This document shows positions 25,438-33,329 of a DNA stretch of 36,657 nt, piece by piece. The position numbers were made by a program, and so were the translations under genes. The first letter of the stretch is position 1. Each line of letters starts with the position of its first letter. The notes beneath the pieces are model-generated. The model did not search any database, was not told the DNA's origin, and saw nothing but the letters and a program-made list of their open reading frames with translations. The DNA comes from Chitinophagales bacterium (GTDB lineage: Bacteria > Bacteroidota > Bacteroidia > Chitinophagales > Chitinophagaceae). The DNA is taken from assembly GCA_015654595.1 (NCBI GenBank), contig JAATGQ010000200.1:1-36657 (forward strand). Direction: 5' to 3'.

Positions 25438-26316
25438 ATGAGGAAGAAAGCAGCGATACCGGTTCATCGCATGGAAGATAAATTTTCCGGCGTCTATATA
25501 AAATCGTTATCCACCCCAAAGTCAGCCGGTCCGGGCTACGAGATCTCGGAGCCTCATCGACATGATTTCTATTATTGCGTTTTACTGGAAAAAGGGGCAA
25601 TGGAGCTTGAAGTCGACTTTCAACCCGTCAGCATTCACAGTCAATCGCTCTTCCTGTCCTATCCCGGGCAAATTCATCGGATCAATTCTGTTCGGATGGA
25701 ACGAGGCTGGTTTCTGGCTTTTGATCCCACGTTTCTCGACGCGCAGCTAAAAAGCATTCTGGATCAATCTCTGTCGGAAGTCATTTTGCTGCCGCTTTCT
25801 CCGGAGCAATCCTCCAGCTTCTCCGGATCCATCAGGCACTTGTCAACCGTTTATGACGACGAAAATCTTTTGTACCAGCAGGCTATTACCCGGTCCCTGA
25901 TTACGGCATTCATTTACGAAGTGGCATCGGCCTACCTTTCAATGGAGAAACGCCAGCTGATCAGCCACTCTGCCCGAAGCATAGACATAACCAAACTATT
26001 CAAACAACTCCTTCGCCGTCATTTTAAAACCATCCGACGGCCTTCGGAATACGCCGCCCAAATGAACATTACGGCAAGCTACCTGAATGATACGGTCAGG
26101 TCCGTTACGGGATTCCCCGTTACCTATTATATTCAACAGGAACTGGTGCGGGAAGCGCAACGTTTGTTATCCTATTCCGGTCTTTCGGTAAAAGAGATTG
26201 CGGACGCGCTTGGGTTCGAGGACGCGAAATACTTTAGCCGCCTGTTCAGCAAGACGACAGGCGTCTCTCCGGGCGCATTCAGAAAGGCATGTGCTGTCGG
26301 GGCTGGGACGCCATAA
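25438..26316 (+). CDS. AraC-family regulator 4
   Basis: The 292-residue protein has a cupin sensor domain with the typical HRHDFYYCVLLEKG-like start (EPHRHDFYYCVLLEKGAMEL) and YPGQIHRINS, then an AraC domain: SEYAAQMNITASYLNDTVRS, YSGLSVKEIADALGFEDAKY, FSRLFSKTTGVSPGAFRK. Its sensor differs from the other three, so it likely binds another ligand. It ends the series of enzyme-AraC modules and is a natural candidate to control the PobA-like hydroxylase. Confidence 0.88.
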   Translation: MRKKAAIPVHRMEDKFSGVYIKSLSTPKSAGPGYEISEPHRHDFYYCVLLEKGAMELEVDFQPVSIHSQSLFLSYPGQIHRINSVRMERGWFLAFDPTFLDAQLKSILDQSLSEVILLPLSPEQSSSFSGSIRHLSTVYDDENLLYQQAITRSLITAFIYEVASAYLSMEKRQLISHSARSIDITKLFKQLLRRHFKTIRRPSEYAAQMNITASYLNDTVRSVTGFPVTYYIQQELVREAQRLLSYSGLSVKEIADALGFEDAKYFSRLFSKTTGVSPGAFRKACAVGAGTP

Positions 26317-26394
26317 GGTCATCCATTGAGCTTTTTCGCCGTTTCCTGATAAATGCTGTTGGCATGTCCAGGATTAAAAAGTAACTTAGTCCCT

Positions 26395-26631
26395 ATGGAT
26401 CAGATTGTAGAAATCCCTGTAGAGATCCGGGGAGTGGAACGGGTTTTTGAAGCCAGGGTCCATGCCTGGCAATACGGGATGCAATTTTTTATCGATATAG
26501 ATGGAGTTGAAGTGATGCTGGAACGGGATGATGCAGGCGCTTTCAGAGCGATCCTGCCGGCCGAATTCACGGACAAGCCCCCGGATAAAGAAATCATCGG
26601 TGCGATAATCGATGTGCTCGAGTCGCTTTAA
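26395..26631 (+). CDS. Small conserved protein of unknown function
   Basis: The 78-residue product starts at ATG 26395 (MDQIVEIPVEIRGVERVFEA), shortly behind a -7-like TAACTTAG; an upstream in-frame ATG at 26353 lies before that box. It is acidic and strand-rich (WQYGMQFFIDIDGVEVMLER), with a C-terminal helix (EIIGAIIDVLESL), no signal and no membrane segment. I recall similar short proteins in Bacteroidota without assigned function. A strong terminator follows directly. Confidence 0.65.
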   Translation: MDQIVEIPVEIRGVERVFEARVHAWQYGMQFFIDIDGVEVMLERDDAGAFRAILPAEFTDKPPDKEIIGAIIDVLESL

Positions 26632-26632
26632 G

Positions 26633-26672
26633 CCAGAGCCGGGTAGACAAGAATCTATCCGGCTCTGGTGAT
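26633..26672 (+). terminator. Strong intrinsic terminator
   Basis: CCAGAGCCGGGTAGA (26633-26647) pairs over 15 bp (one G-T) with TCTATCCGGCTCTGG (26654-26668), with a 6-nt loop, followed by TGATTTT. It sits 2 bp behind the stop of the small conserved gene. Confidence 0.65.
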
Positions 26673-26701
26673 TTTAAGAATTTATAAGTGAAGATGATTG
26701 T

Positions 26702-26866
26702 TTAAAAATCCGCATCGACGATGATCCGATAAGCGCCCTTTCCTGACTCAGCCAATGTAATTGCTTCGTTGATCCTGCTCATGGGAAAGTGTTGCGTAAT
26801 GGGGCTGATCTGATGACGCGCGGCAAATTGCAGCATCACCCTAAGGCAATCAAACGGCGGACCATC
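26702..26866 (-). pseudogene. C-terminal remnant of a zinc-type alcohol dehydrogenase
   Basis: The minus strand encodes DGPPFDCLRVMLQFAARHQ, ISPITQHFPMSRINEAI and LAESGKGAYRIIVDADF before TAA at 26702-26704. This is the typical last 50 residues of a medium-chain, zinc-type alcohol dehydrogenase (the helix and strand before the final sGkaryRiVl motif). An in-frame stop lies just upstream at about 26867 and nothing of the catalytic or cofactor domain remains, so most of the gene has been deleted. Confidence 0.65.
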
Positions 26867-26992
26867 TTACATCAAACTAATAATCAATCATTTACGCCGA
26901 ACCTTTTTGTAATTCGTTATCTTATTTCGTCATTTTACGAAATGTTGAACGAAATATAAAAAGCCATACGCATCCAGGTGACCTAGGAACAA
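26867..26992. other. Spacer with a repeated ACGAAAT motif
   Basis: ATTTCGT (26924-26930), ACGAAAT (26937-26943) and ACGAAAT (26949-26955) form an inverted pair plus a direct copy at 12-13 bp steps. Such spacing suits a regulator site. It lies upstream of the dehydrogenase remnant and may be what is left of its promoter. Confidence 0.3.
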
Positions 26993-27571
26993 TCAGTCGT
27001 CGAGACCTTTGCCTTTCAGGATCAGTGGCACATACTTGTCGATCCTCGCTATGCGGGTCTTGGCCTGCTTTGCCTGGGAGAAATGCAGCAGGTAACCTCT
27101 TTGCCGTCCCGGCGTCAGTCCTTCGAAAGCTTTTTTAAGCTTTAGGCTCTCATCCAGCCGGCGCTGAAATTCTTCCGGCATATTAAATTCGGCGGTTTTC
27201 TTCAGCTCTACTTTTAAACCCGCCTTCTCTATTTCGATGGCTTCATAGATATAAGCCTTCAGCGTGGTCTTTAATTTGTCGATCTCTTTGACGCTGGTAA
27301 ACCGAATCTGACGGGCGGCCTGTACATTTGCCGTCTGCTGGATCAGGATACCCTTTTTATCCTGCATCAAAGCTCCTTTAAAAAAGAGGAAGGCGCAGTA
27401 GTCCTTAAACGCATGGATCAGCACCACATTGCTTTTCTGATACATGTAGCAAGGGCAGCCCCATTTCAATTCTTCTGTCAGCCCGCAGTCAAGCGCTATT
27501 GTTCTGAGCCGCTCTAATTCGGGCCGCCAGTTGACGGCTTTATGAAAAAAGAAATCGACTTTTGGATTCAT
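26993..27571 (-). CDS. DUF1801 / YdeI-like protein
   Basis: The 192-residue protein has an N-terminal DUF1801 domain (LTEELKWGCPCYMYQKSNVV, then LIHAFKDYCAFLFFKGA) and a C-terminal YdeI/OmpD-associated region (FNMPEEFQRRLDESLKLKKA, LTPGRQRGYLLHFSQAKQAK, TRIARIDKYVP). The family is small, cytoplasmic and of uncertain function, often linked to stress. It is the last gene of the ArsR-SRPBCC operon, starting 6 bp after the SRPBCC stop. Confidence 0.88.
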   Translation of the reverse strand: MNPKVDFFFHKAVNWRPELERLRTIALDCGLTEELKWGCPCYMYQKSNVVLIHAFKDYCAFLFFKGALMQDKKGILIQQTANVQAARQIRFTSVKEIDKLKTTLKAYIYEAIEIEKAGLKVELKKTAEFNMPEEFQRRLDESLKLKKAFEGLTPGRQRGYLLHFSQAKQAKTRIARIDKYVPLILKGKGLDD

Positions 27572-27577
27572 ATGGAG

Positions 27578-28054
27578 CTATTTACCCTTTTTCAATTTAC
27601 ATAAAATATCCTGTAAACGATCGTGCGCCCAATTAAGCCCTTGAGCAAACGGCAGTTGAAGTACCTGATCCCTCTTCTCACCAGACTCATAGATCACATG
27701 CATGTTAAGCCGGCTGGTGGTATCCGACAAGGGTTCAAAAGCATAGATCTCCAGCTGAACGCCAAAGGGTGTACCTTCCATCTCAAAGGTCCGGATAATC
27801 TTTTGCTCAGGGATAAACTCATGAATAACGCCGTTGGCTCTGAAGGCTACGTTGCCCTTGGGGTCTTTTGTTTCCATCTGGTAGCTGCCGTGCTTCCGGC
27901 TTTCCAGCTTCAGTACTTTTGTGCCCATCCACTGCTCGAGAAACTCTGCTTCAGCAAAGGCCTTAAAAAGCAGATCGACGGGCAGGTCAAAATCACGCGT
28001 AATGACCATGTCTTGTTTACCATTCCCGGCGTTAACTTTTGTCTTTGGTTCCAT
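27578..28054 (-). CDS. SRPBCC (AHSA1/START-like) domain protein
   Basis: The 158-residue protein has the AHSA1-type SRPBCC fold: VITRDFDLPVDLLFKAFAEA, FLEQWMG, SYQMETKDPKGNVAF, VIHEFIPEQKIIRTFEMEGT and a long final helix ending GLNWAHDRLQDILCKLKKGK. The fold encloses a hydrophobic pocket for ligands. It starts 1 bp after the ArsR stop. The pair ArsR-SRPBCC is a frequent bacterial arrangement in which the regulator controls the ligand-binding protein; the ligand is unknown. Confidence 0.9.
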   Translation of the reverse strand: MEPKTKVNAGNGKQDMVITRDFDLPVDLLFKAFAEAEFLEQWMGTKVLKLESRKHGSYQMETKDPKGNVAFRANGVIHEFIPEQKIIRTFEMEGTPFGVQLEIYAFEPLSDTTSRLNMHVIYESGEKRDQVLQLPFAQGLNWAHDRLQDILCKLKKGK

Positions 28055-28055
28055 A

Positions 28056-28385
28056 TTACTTTTGTTTTTGGGATTGATGTTGTTTCATTACGTTCTCCAA
28101 CGTATTGAACCGGTCGTCCCATAGTTTGCGGAACGGCTCAATGAAATCGGCTACGTCTTTCATTTTTTTTGCGTTTATATGATAATAGACTTCCCTGCCG
28201 CTCTGGGTTTGTTGGAGCAATTGACATTCCGTCAGGATTTGCAGGTGCTTGGATATGGTGGGGCGGGCCGTGTCAAAATTTGATGCTATGGCGCCTGCTG
28301 ACATCGTTTGCGAAGCGACTAACAAGAGAATAGCCCTTCTTGTCGGGTCCGCTATGGCCTGAAATACGTCTCTTCTGAGATTCAT
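28056..28385 (-). CDS. ArsR-family repressor
   Basis: The 109-residue winged-helix protein starts [20 protein letters not shown], with the recognition segment [20 protein letters not shown] and the wing [15 protein letters not shown]. It lacks the Cys pairs of metal-sensing ArsR proteins, and its PTRRAILLL start is that of the group next to SRPBCC genes. It heads a three-gene operon with 1-bp and 6-bp gaps. Two near-identical 16-bp sites cover its own promoter, which indicates autorepression. Confidence 0.9.
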   Translation of the reverse strand: MNLRRDVFQAIADPTRRAILLLVASQTMSAGAIASNFDTARPTISKHLQILTECQLLQQTQSGREVYYHINAKKMKDVADFIEPFRKLWDDRFNTLENVMKQHQSQKQK

Positions 28386-28388
28386 TAT

Positions 28389-28435
28389 GTAGCTATTTGA
28401 CTACAAATATATGCGTAGCCATTTAACTACACAAA
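28389..28435 (-). promoter_or_regulatory. ArsR operon promoter with two flanking operators
   Basis: On the plus strand GTAGCTATTTGACTAC (28389-28404) and GTAGCCATTTAACTAC (28415-28430) are near-identical, GTAG/CTAC-armed sites 26 bp apart. On the minus strand a -7 box TATATTTG (28411-28404) lies between them, with TTTG (28435-28432) exactly 20 nt upstream. Repressor bound at both sites would cover the -33 spacer, the -7 box and the transcription start. Confidence 0.7.
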
Positions 28436-29653
28436 TTTTTCTTTCCGATTCAAGCCAAGTAGCCGGAAAAAGATCACGGCGATTGTCAAGGCAACGATCC
28501 CCTGGCAAAGCATGGTCAACGGGGCGCCGACTTTTTGAGAGGCGGTCCCGATCAGCAGGCTTCCCAGCGGCAACATTCCGAAAAAGGAAAGCGCGATATA
28601 GCTCATCACGCGTCCACGCATATTGGATGCGGCTTCCATCTGGATGATGCTGATGCTGATCGCCATCGGGGTGATGGAACCAAGACCGAGTATGAGCGCA
28701 AACGGAAGTGCAGCGCTAAGGGTATGCATACGGGAGAACAGGATCATTCCTATCCCAAGCGTTACGATACTCAAAAGGAGAACGGCTCTTAGATTTGTTC
28801 CTTTCTTTGCAGAGGCCAGCAAAAAACTGCCGATCAACGCGCCCAGGCCAATCGTTCCGCTGACGTAGCCATAGGTCTCGGCGTTCCCTTTAAAAACGAC
28901 TTTTGCAAAGACCGGCTCCATCGTATCATAGGGAAAGATCAGCAGGCTAAGGCAGATGGTCAGATAGATGATCATACTGATCGAAGGCGTTTGTTTGAGA
29001 TAGATCCAGCCTTCAGCGATCTCGGAAAAGACCTTTTTGGGTGCGGCGGGCGGATTCCATTCAGGGAGTTTCATCAGGAGCAGCGAAACGATGACCGCTA
29101 TAAAGCTCACGGCATTCAGCACAAAGCAGACCCCTGCGCCATAGCGTTGCGATACAAGCCCCGACAAGGCAGGGCCGGCCAGCCTGGCCATATTCACCAT
29201 CGCGGAATTGAGCGAGATCGCATTGGCCAGGTCTTCCTTATCATTGACCATTTCATGTACCATCGGTTGTCTGGCTGGCACATCAAAAGCGTTGATAATC
29301 CCCAATACCGACCCAAGCGCCAGGATTTCCCAGATCACATAGTGATTGCTCAGGATCAATGCAGCCAGCAGAATGGCCTGTACCATTGACGCGACCTGGG
29401 TAACCAGTAATATCTTATACCGGCTATGGCTGTCCGCAATCACACCGCCCACTAAAGAAAGCAGGAAGGAAGGGAATTGCTGCGCAAACACGGCCACGCC
29501 AATCATCGTCGCCGAGTGCGTCAGCGAATAGATGACCCAGATAACGGCGGTTCGCTGCATCCAGGTGCCGATTTGTGAGATCGATTGCCCCGCAAAGAAC
29601 AAAGAATAATTTCGGTTACGAAAAGCCCGGAAGGTATTGTTGACTGTTTTCAC
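28427..29653 (-). CDS. MFS exporter (enterobactin-exporter-like, MFS_3)
   Basis: The 408-residue inner-membrane protein has about 12 membrane helices. The start FRNRNYSLFFAGQSISQIG, the loop GGVIADSHSRYKILLVTQV and the NAFDVPARQPMVHEMV segment are typical of the EntS-like MFS_3 branch, whose members expel siderophores, drugs or other small molecules by proton antiport. Its upstream TetR gene is on the same strand, with a 72-bp gap containing an operator that matches one at the TetR promoter. It is therefore probably a TetR-controlled efflux pump. Confidence 0.9.
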   Translation of the reverse strand: MKTVNNTFRAFRNRNYSLFFAGQSISQIGTWMQRTAVIWVIYSLTHSATMIGVAVFAQQFPSFLLSLVGGVIADSHSRYKILLVTQVASMVQAILLAALILSNHYVIWEILALGSVLGIINAFDVPARQPMVHEMVNDKEDLANAISLNSAMVNMARLAGPALSGLVSQRYGAGVCFVLNAVSFIAVIVSLLLMKLPEWNPPAAPKKVFSEIAEGWIYLKQTPSISMIIYLTICLSLLIFPYDTMEPVFAKVVFKGNAETYGYVSGTIGLGALIGSFLLASAKKGTNLRAVLLLSIVTLGIGMILFSRMHTLSAALPFALILGLGSITPMAISISIIQMEAASNMRGRVMSYIALSFFGMLPLGSLLIGTASQKVGAPLTMLCQGIVALTIAVIFFRLLGLNRKEKFV

Positions 29654-29682
29654 CTGCTGCTTCCTTTTTTGTTTTTAATCTT

Positions 29683-29709
29683 TTCGACGATTTGTATCAT
29701 TTTGTCGAA
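29683..29709. promoter_or_regulatory. TetR-type operator upstream of the MFS gene
   Basis: TTCGAC (29683-29688) and GTCGAA (29704-29709) are perfect inverted arms separated by 15 bp, 30 bp upstream of the exporter start. The same 27-bp geometry and arms recur at 30374-30400 before the TetR gene. Confidence 0.6.
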
Positions 29710-29725
29710 TCGATGGTAAATTTTT

Positions 29726-30340
29726 TTATTTTCCTAGTCCGTGCAAAACAACTTTGGCGAACTTTGCCGCAACGGTCTTGATATCTCTTACATGATTTTC
29801 CGCCCGCATTTCGAACTTCAGGCCGTGTAAGCAGCTGACCAACACAAAGATCAATGTTTCCATTTCACGGGGTTTTACCGTCGCCAGTTCGCCCTTCTTT
29901 ACGCCCTCATTGACGATCTTCGTCAACAGTGCGCTTTCCCATTTTATCGTCTGATCGTGATGCGCGATCTTTATTTTCCGGAAAGAGGAAATGGCGTCGA
30001 TATCCATCCCTGTTTCCAGCTTACTGAAAAAGGAATGCTTTTCCCTTGACATATTGAGTTTTACGGTAAAGATGGCATTGATCTTTGCCTCTACGGTAGC
30101 AGCCTGGTTTACGGCCTTCTCCATCTCGCCCCTCACCTCCAGGATCTCTGTCATGATAACCGCGGCGAGTAATTCATCCTTGCTTTTGTAATAATAGTAG
30201 AGCGAGCTCCGGCTTTTTCCAATTGCCTTTGCGACGTCCTCCATCGTTATCTTGGCAACGCCATAAACGTCAAAAAGCCGCTTGGCTGCTTCAAGGATCT
30301 GCCTCTGGATGATATCTTCTTTGGAAATAGCGACGGACAT
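29726..30340 (-). CDS. TetR-family repressor
   Basis: The 204-residue protein has the TetR N-terminal helix-turn-helix (AAKRLFDVYGVAKITMEDVA, then KAIGKSRSSLYYYYKSKDEL) and a helical ligand-binding domain. It lies directly upstream of the MFS exporter on the same strand. The matched 27-bp sites at its own promoter and before the exporter suggest that it represses both, with an exported compound as inducer. Confidence 0.9.
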   Translation of the reverse strand: MSVAISKEDIIQRQILEAAKRLFDVYGVAKITMEDVAKAIGKSRSSLYYYYKSKDELLAAVIMTEILEVRGEMEKAVNQAATVEAKINAIFTVKLNMSREKHSFFSKLETGMDIDAISSFRKIKIAHHDQTIKWESALLTKIVNEGVKKGELATVKPREMETLIFVLVSCLHGLKFEMRAENHVRDIKTVAAKFAKVVLHGLGK

Positions 30341-30359
30341 GTCTTTGATTTGAATCCGG

Positions 30360-30400
30360 CAAAGGTATTATTTTTCGACAATTTTACAAAATTTGTCCAA
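30360..30400 (-). promoter_or_regulatory. TetR promoter overlapped by its operator
   Basis: On the minus strand TACCTTTG (30367-30360) fits the -7 box, and TTTG (30390-30387) lies 19 nt upstream. The operator, with arms TTCGAC (30374-30379) and GTCCAA (30395-30400) and 27 bp in total, covers the -33 box and most of the spacer. Confidence 0.65.
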
Positions 30401-30648
30401 ACGGTTAAACGCTAACCTCCCTTCGCCTCCTCCAGAAGTATACTGCGAAAAGGAGCCAAATCCGGCTATGACCGTACTCATTGAAGGTGGCTCTGAACTT
30501 ACCGGGCGTTTGCCGGGAGAGTAGCCGATAGTCTGATTTTGTTACGGCTGGTGTTCGATATCGAACAATTTCACATGCCGCCTCTAGGTTTAATTTTATA
30601 ACAGTCAACACTTTAGGAGTTTGACATCCTTTTTGTGCTCCTCCGCCT
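30401..30648. other. Divergent spacer with a 16-bp perfect palindrome
   Basis: There is no convincing gene. TGTTCGATATCGAACA (30552-30567) is a perfect palindrome 82 bp before the permease start. It could be an operator for the permease gene. Its TTCGA arms recall the TetR sites nearby, but the spacing differs. No good -7 box is seen for the permease. Confidence 0.35.
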
Positions 30649-33084
30649 ATGCTCTACCGGAATCTTACCATACTCGCCCGCACCTTATGGCGGCAACGTT
30701 CCTTCACCCTGATCAATACACTCGGGCTTTCCATAGGCATTGGTGCTTCTCTATTGATCTTTTTGCTTATCCGGTATGAATTGAGCATAGACAGTTTTCA
30801 TTCCAATCGGGATCGTATTTACAGGGTCGTTTGTGCCGATACCTATCGCAATGGGACCATAGACGACGACGGCTGCGCGCCGGTTCCGCTGGCAGATGCA
30901 TTGGGCCGGGAGTTTCCCCAGGTAGAAAAAGTGGCGCCTGTCATGCGCATTGGTCAACAGCAGTTCGGTATCCCTTCCGGCGGGGATAAGGATAAACAGG
31001 TCCTGGCCCATGACGTCTATTATGCTGATGGCGCTTTCTTTGATCTGTTCGACTTTCCCTGGGTAGAAGGCGATGCCCATACTGCCTTACAGGAACCCTT
31101 TACCGCCGCTGTCAGCCAGTCGATTGCCGCCAGCTGGTTTGGCGACTGGCATTCGGCCATCGGGAAAAGCATCCGGATGGATAATACCACCACCCCCTAC
31201 CGGATAACAGGCGTTCTGCAGGATCCTCCATCCAATACCGATCTGGCGCTGCGGGTCGTTCTGTCCTATGCAACGTACAGGGCAGCAAATCCGGATGAGT
31301 GGGTGGATCCAAAGAGATGGGACAATTTTAGCAGCGCTTCCCAGTGCTTCTTTCTATTGAATAAAGGGCAGCACATCCAGTCCATGGAAGCAGGCCTTCC
31401 CCGTTTTGTGGGCACTCATTTTACTCCGTTAGCCGCTCATTCTGATTCCCGGGATTCCTGTTTCTTCCAGCCATTATCGCAAATGCACTTCAACGACGAC
31501 TTTTACCGCTATGGTGGAAGGGGGTGGACATACTCCGAAATATATGCGATGGGACTGATCGGCGTTTTCCTTTTGCTTGTCGCCTGTATCAATTTTATCA
31601 ACCTGGCTACAGCCCAGTCATTCAGCCGTTGCCGGGAAGTGGGCGTGAGAAAGGTTTTGGGCAGCAGCCGCGGCCGTTTATTAACCGGCTTTATGGGAGA
31701 GACTGCCGCTCTTGTTTTTTTGGCGCTGATCGTTGGATGTTGTCTTGCGCAGCTGGCTTTGCCGCAATTGAGAATGATATTGGAGAAACCTGTCGTACTC
31801 GATCTTTCTACGCCTGCTGCCCTGGTCTTTTTAATGGCGACAGGAATGGCGGTTACCTTCTTGTCGGGATTTTATCCGGGTGTCATCCTTTCACGATTTA
31901 ATCCGATCGATGCCTTTAAAAACAAGATCAACACCAGCAGGGTTGGCGGGATATCATTGCGGAGGGGGTTGATCGTCCTGCAATTCGCGATAGCGCAGCT
32001 ATTAATTATCGGCACCCTGGTCGTCGTTCGTCAGATGGACTTCTTCCGCAATCGTCCGATGGGTTTTGACCGGCAGGCGATCGCGCTTGTCGGGCTTCCC
32101 GGCGGTCCGCATAAAGAGCAGACCGATGCACTGTTCAAAACCAAGGTAAGCCAACTGACGGGCGTTAGGGCAGTCAGTCTTTGCAGTGATGCACCTTCTA
32201 CCAGCGGAATCGCCGAAAGCAATTTCATCTTTGAAAATCGTTCTCAGCCAGAGAGCTTTGAATTGCTCTACCGTTTTGCCGACACCAGCTATTTCTCCGT
32301 ATTTCATCTTAGACTGGCGGCAGGTCGGTCGCCGTATCCTTCCGATACAAGCAAGGAAGCCCTTTTGACCGAAACGGCCGTTGCTCAACTGGGTTTCCGT
32401 TCGCCTGCCGGAATCCTTGGCAAGCACATCCAGCTTGGCTGGATGCAGGGCAAGCCGATAACGATCGTCGGGGTGCTCAAAGACTTTAACAATACTCCGC
32501 TGCGGGAGCAGCTGAAGCCGATGGCTATCTTCTCCTCCAGTGACAGCTACTGGCAGCTGGCGGTAAAGCTGCAGCCGGATAAGATCAAAATTACAATGAG
32601 TCAGATCCAGACCATTTACCATCAGCTTTATCCTGACCATTTTTTCAATGCGCCTTTCTTTGACGACAAGATCGTGGAGTTCTATAATGCAGAGGCGATC
32701 GAGGGGAAGCTCTTTAAGACGTTTGCGGCGCTAGCCGTCTTCATCTCGGGGTTGGGTCTGTATGGCCTGGTCTCCTTTATGGCCGTTCAGAAAACAAAGG
32801 AAGTCGGCATCCGAAAATTGCTCGGAGCGTCTGTTTCTTCCATTATCTATCTTTTTTCCCGCGAGTTTATTCTCCTGATCGGCCTGGCCTTTTTGATTGC
32901 GGCGCCTGTCGGCTATTACCTGATGCAGAACTGGCTTTCCGGCTATTATTATCATCAGCCTATCGGGTGGTTGGTTTTTGCGCTGGCGATCCTATTGTCA
33001 CTGATCGTTGCACTGCTGGTTGTAGGCGCCAAGGCGCTGAAGGCCGCAATGGAGAATCCGGCGAAGAGTTTGAAGACGGAGTGA
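30649..33084 (+). CDS. FtsX/MacB-type ABC transporter permease
   Basis: The 811-residue protein shows the duplicated layout of Bacteroidota FtsX permeases. An N-terminal helix (FTLINTLGLSIGIGASLLIF) leads into a MacB-type periplasmic domain (IYRVVCADTYRNGT onward), then a three-helix FtsX unit with CREVGVRKVLGSSRGRLL. A second copy follows, with LRRGLIVLQFAIAQLLIIGT, another periplasmic domain and a final FtsX unit with TKEVGIRKLLGASVSSIIYL. Such proteins work in mechanotransmission or export together with a separate ATPase. No ATPase is encoded here, as is common for solitary copies in this phylum. The transported substrate is unknown. Confidence 0.9.
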   Translation: MLYRNLTILARTLWRQRSFTLINTLGLSIGIGASLLIFLLIRYELSIDSFHSNRDRIYRVVCADTYRNGTIDDDGCAPVPLADALGREFPQVEKVAPVMRIGQQQFGIPSGGDKDKQVLAHDVYYADGAFFDLFDFPWVEGDAHTALQEPFTAAVSQSIAASWFGDWHSAIGKSIRMDNTTTPYRITGVLQDPPSNTDLALRVVLSYATYRAANPDEWVDPKRWDNFSSASQCFFLLNKGQHIQSMEAGLPRFVGTHFTPLAAHSDSRDSCFFQPLSQMHFNDDFYRYGGRGWTYSEIYAMGLIGVFLLLVACINFINLATAQSFSRCREVGVRKVLGSSRGRLLTGFMGETAALVFLALIVGCCLAQLALPQLRMILEKPVVLDLSTPAALVFLMATGMAVTFLSGFYPGVILSRFNPIDAFKNKINTSRVGGISLRRGLIVLQFAIAQLLIIGTLVVVRQMDFFRNRPMGFDRQAIALVGLPGGPHKEQTDALFKTKVSQLTGVRAVSLCSDAPSTSGIAESNFIFENRSQPESFELLYRFADTSYFSVFHLRLAAGRSPYPSDTSKEALLTETAVAQLGFRSPAGILGKHIQLGWMQGKPITIVGVLKDFNNTPLREQLKPMAIFSSSDSYWQLAVKLQPDKIKITMSQIQTIYHQLYPDHFFNAPFFDDKIVEFYNAEAIEGKLFKTFAALAVFISGLGLYGLVSFMAVQKTKEVGIRKLLGASVSSIIYLFSREFILLIGLAFLIAAPVGYYLMQNWLSGYYYHQPIGWLVFALAILLSLIVALLVVGAKALKAAMENPAKSLKTE

Positions 33085-33122
33085 GGGTGGCTTTCGGCCA
33101 GGTCCGTTAAAATTGTCCCGTC

Positions 33123-33308
33123 TTACTGCCTTAGATATTTAACATGCGAAAAGCCGTAGTGAATTTCCAACTCTAAAAGAATATTTATCATTATCGAACC
33201 AAGGCAAAATGTCTCGTAAAAGAACAGGGTATATTTGTATAGTCTGATACTGTATCTCCAATTTAGAAAATACAACCCCAGCCATAAAAACAGGTACAAA
33301 AAATTCAT
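33123..33308 (-). CDS. Possible small membrane protein fused to the RHS remnant frame
   Basis: From ATG 33308 the frame encodes MNFLYLFLWLGLYFLNWRYS and a second hydrophobic part (TFCLGSIMINILLELEI), 61 residues in all. The same frame stays open backwards into out-of-frame RHS sequence. AT-rich base composition and two membrane segments suggest either a small immunity-like membrane protein or the tail of a lost gene. It may also be spurious. Confidence 0.25.
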   Translation of the reverse strand: MNFLYLFLWLGLYFLNWRYSIRLYKYTLFFYETFCLGSIMINILLELEIHYGFSHVKYLRQ

Positions 33309-33329
33309 TCCAATAACATAAACGATTGC

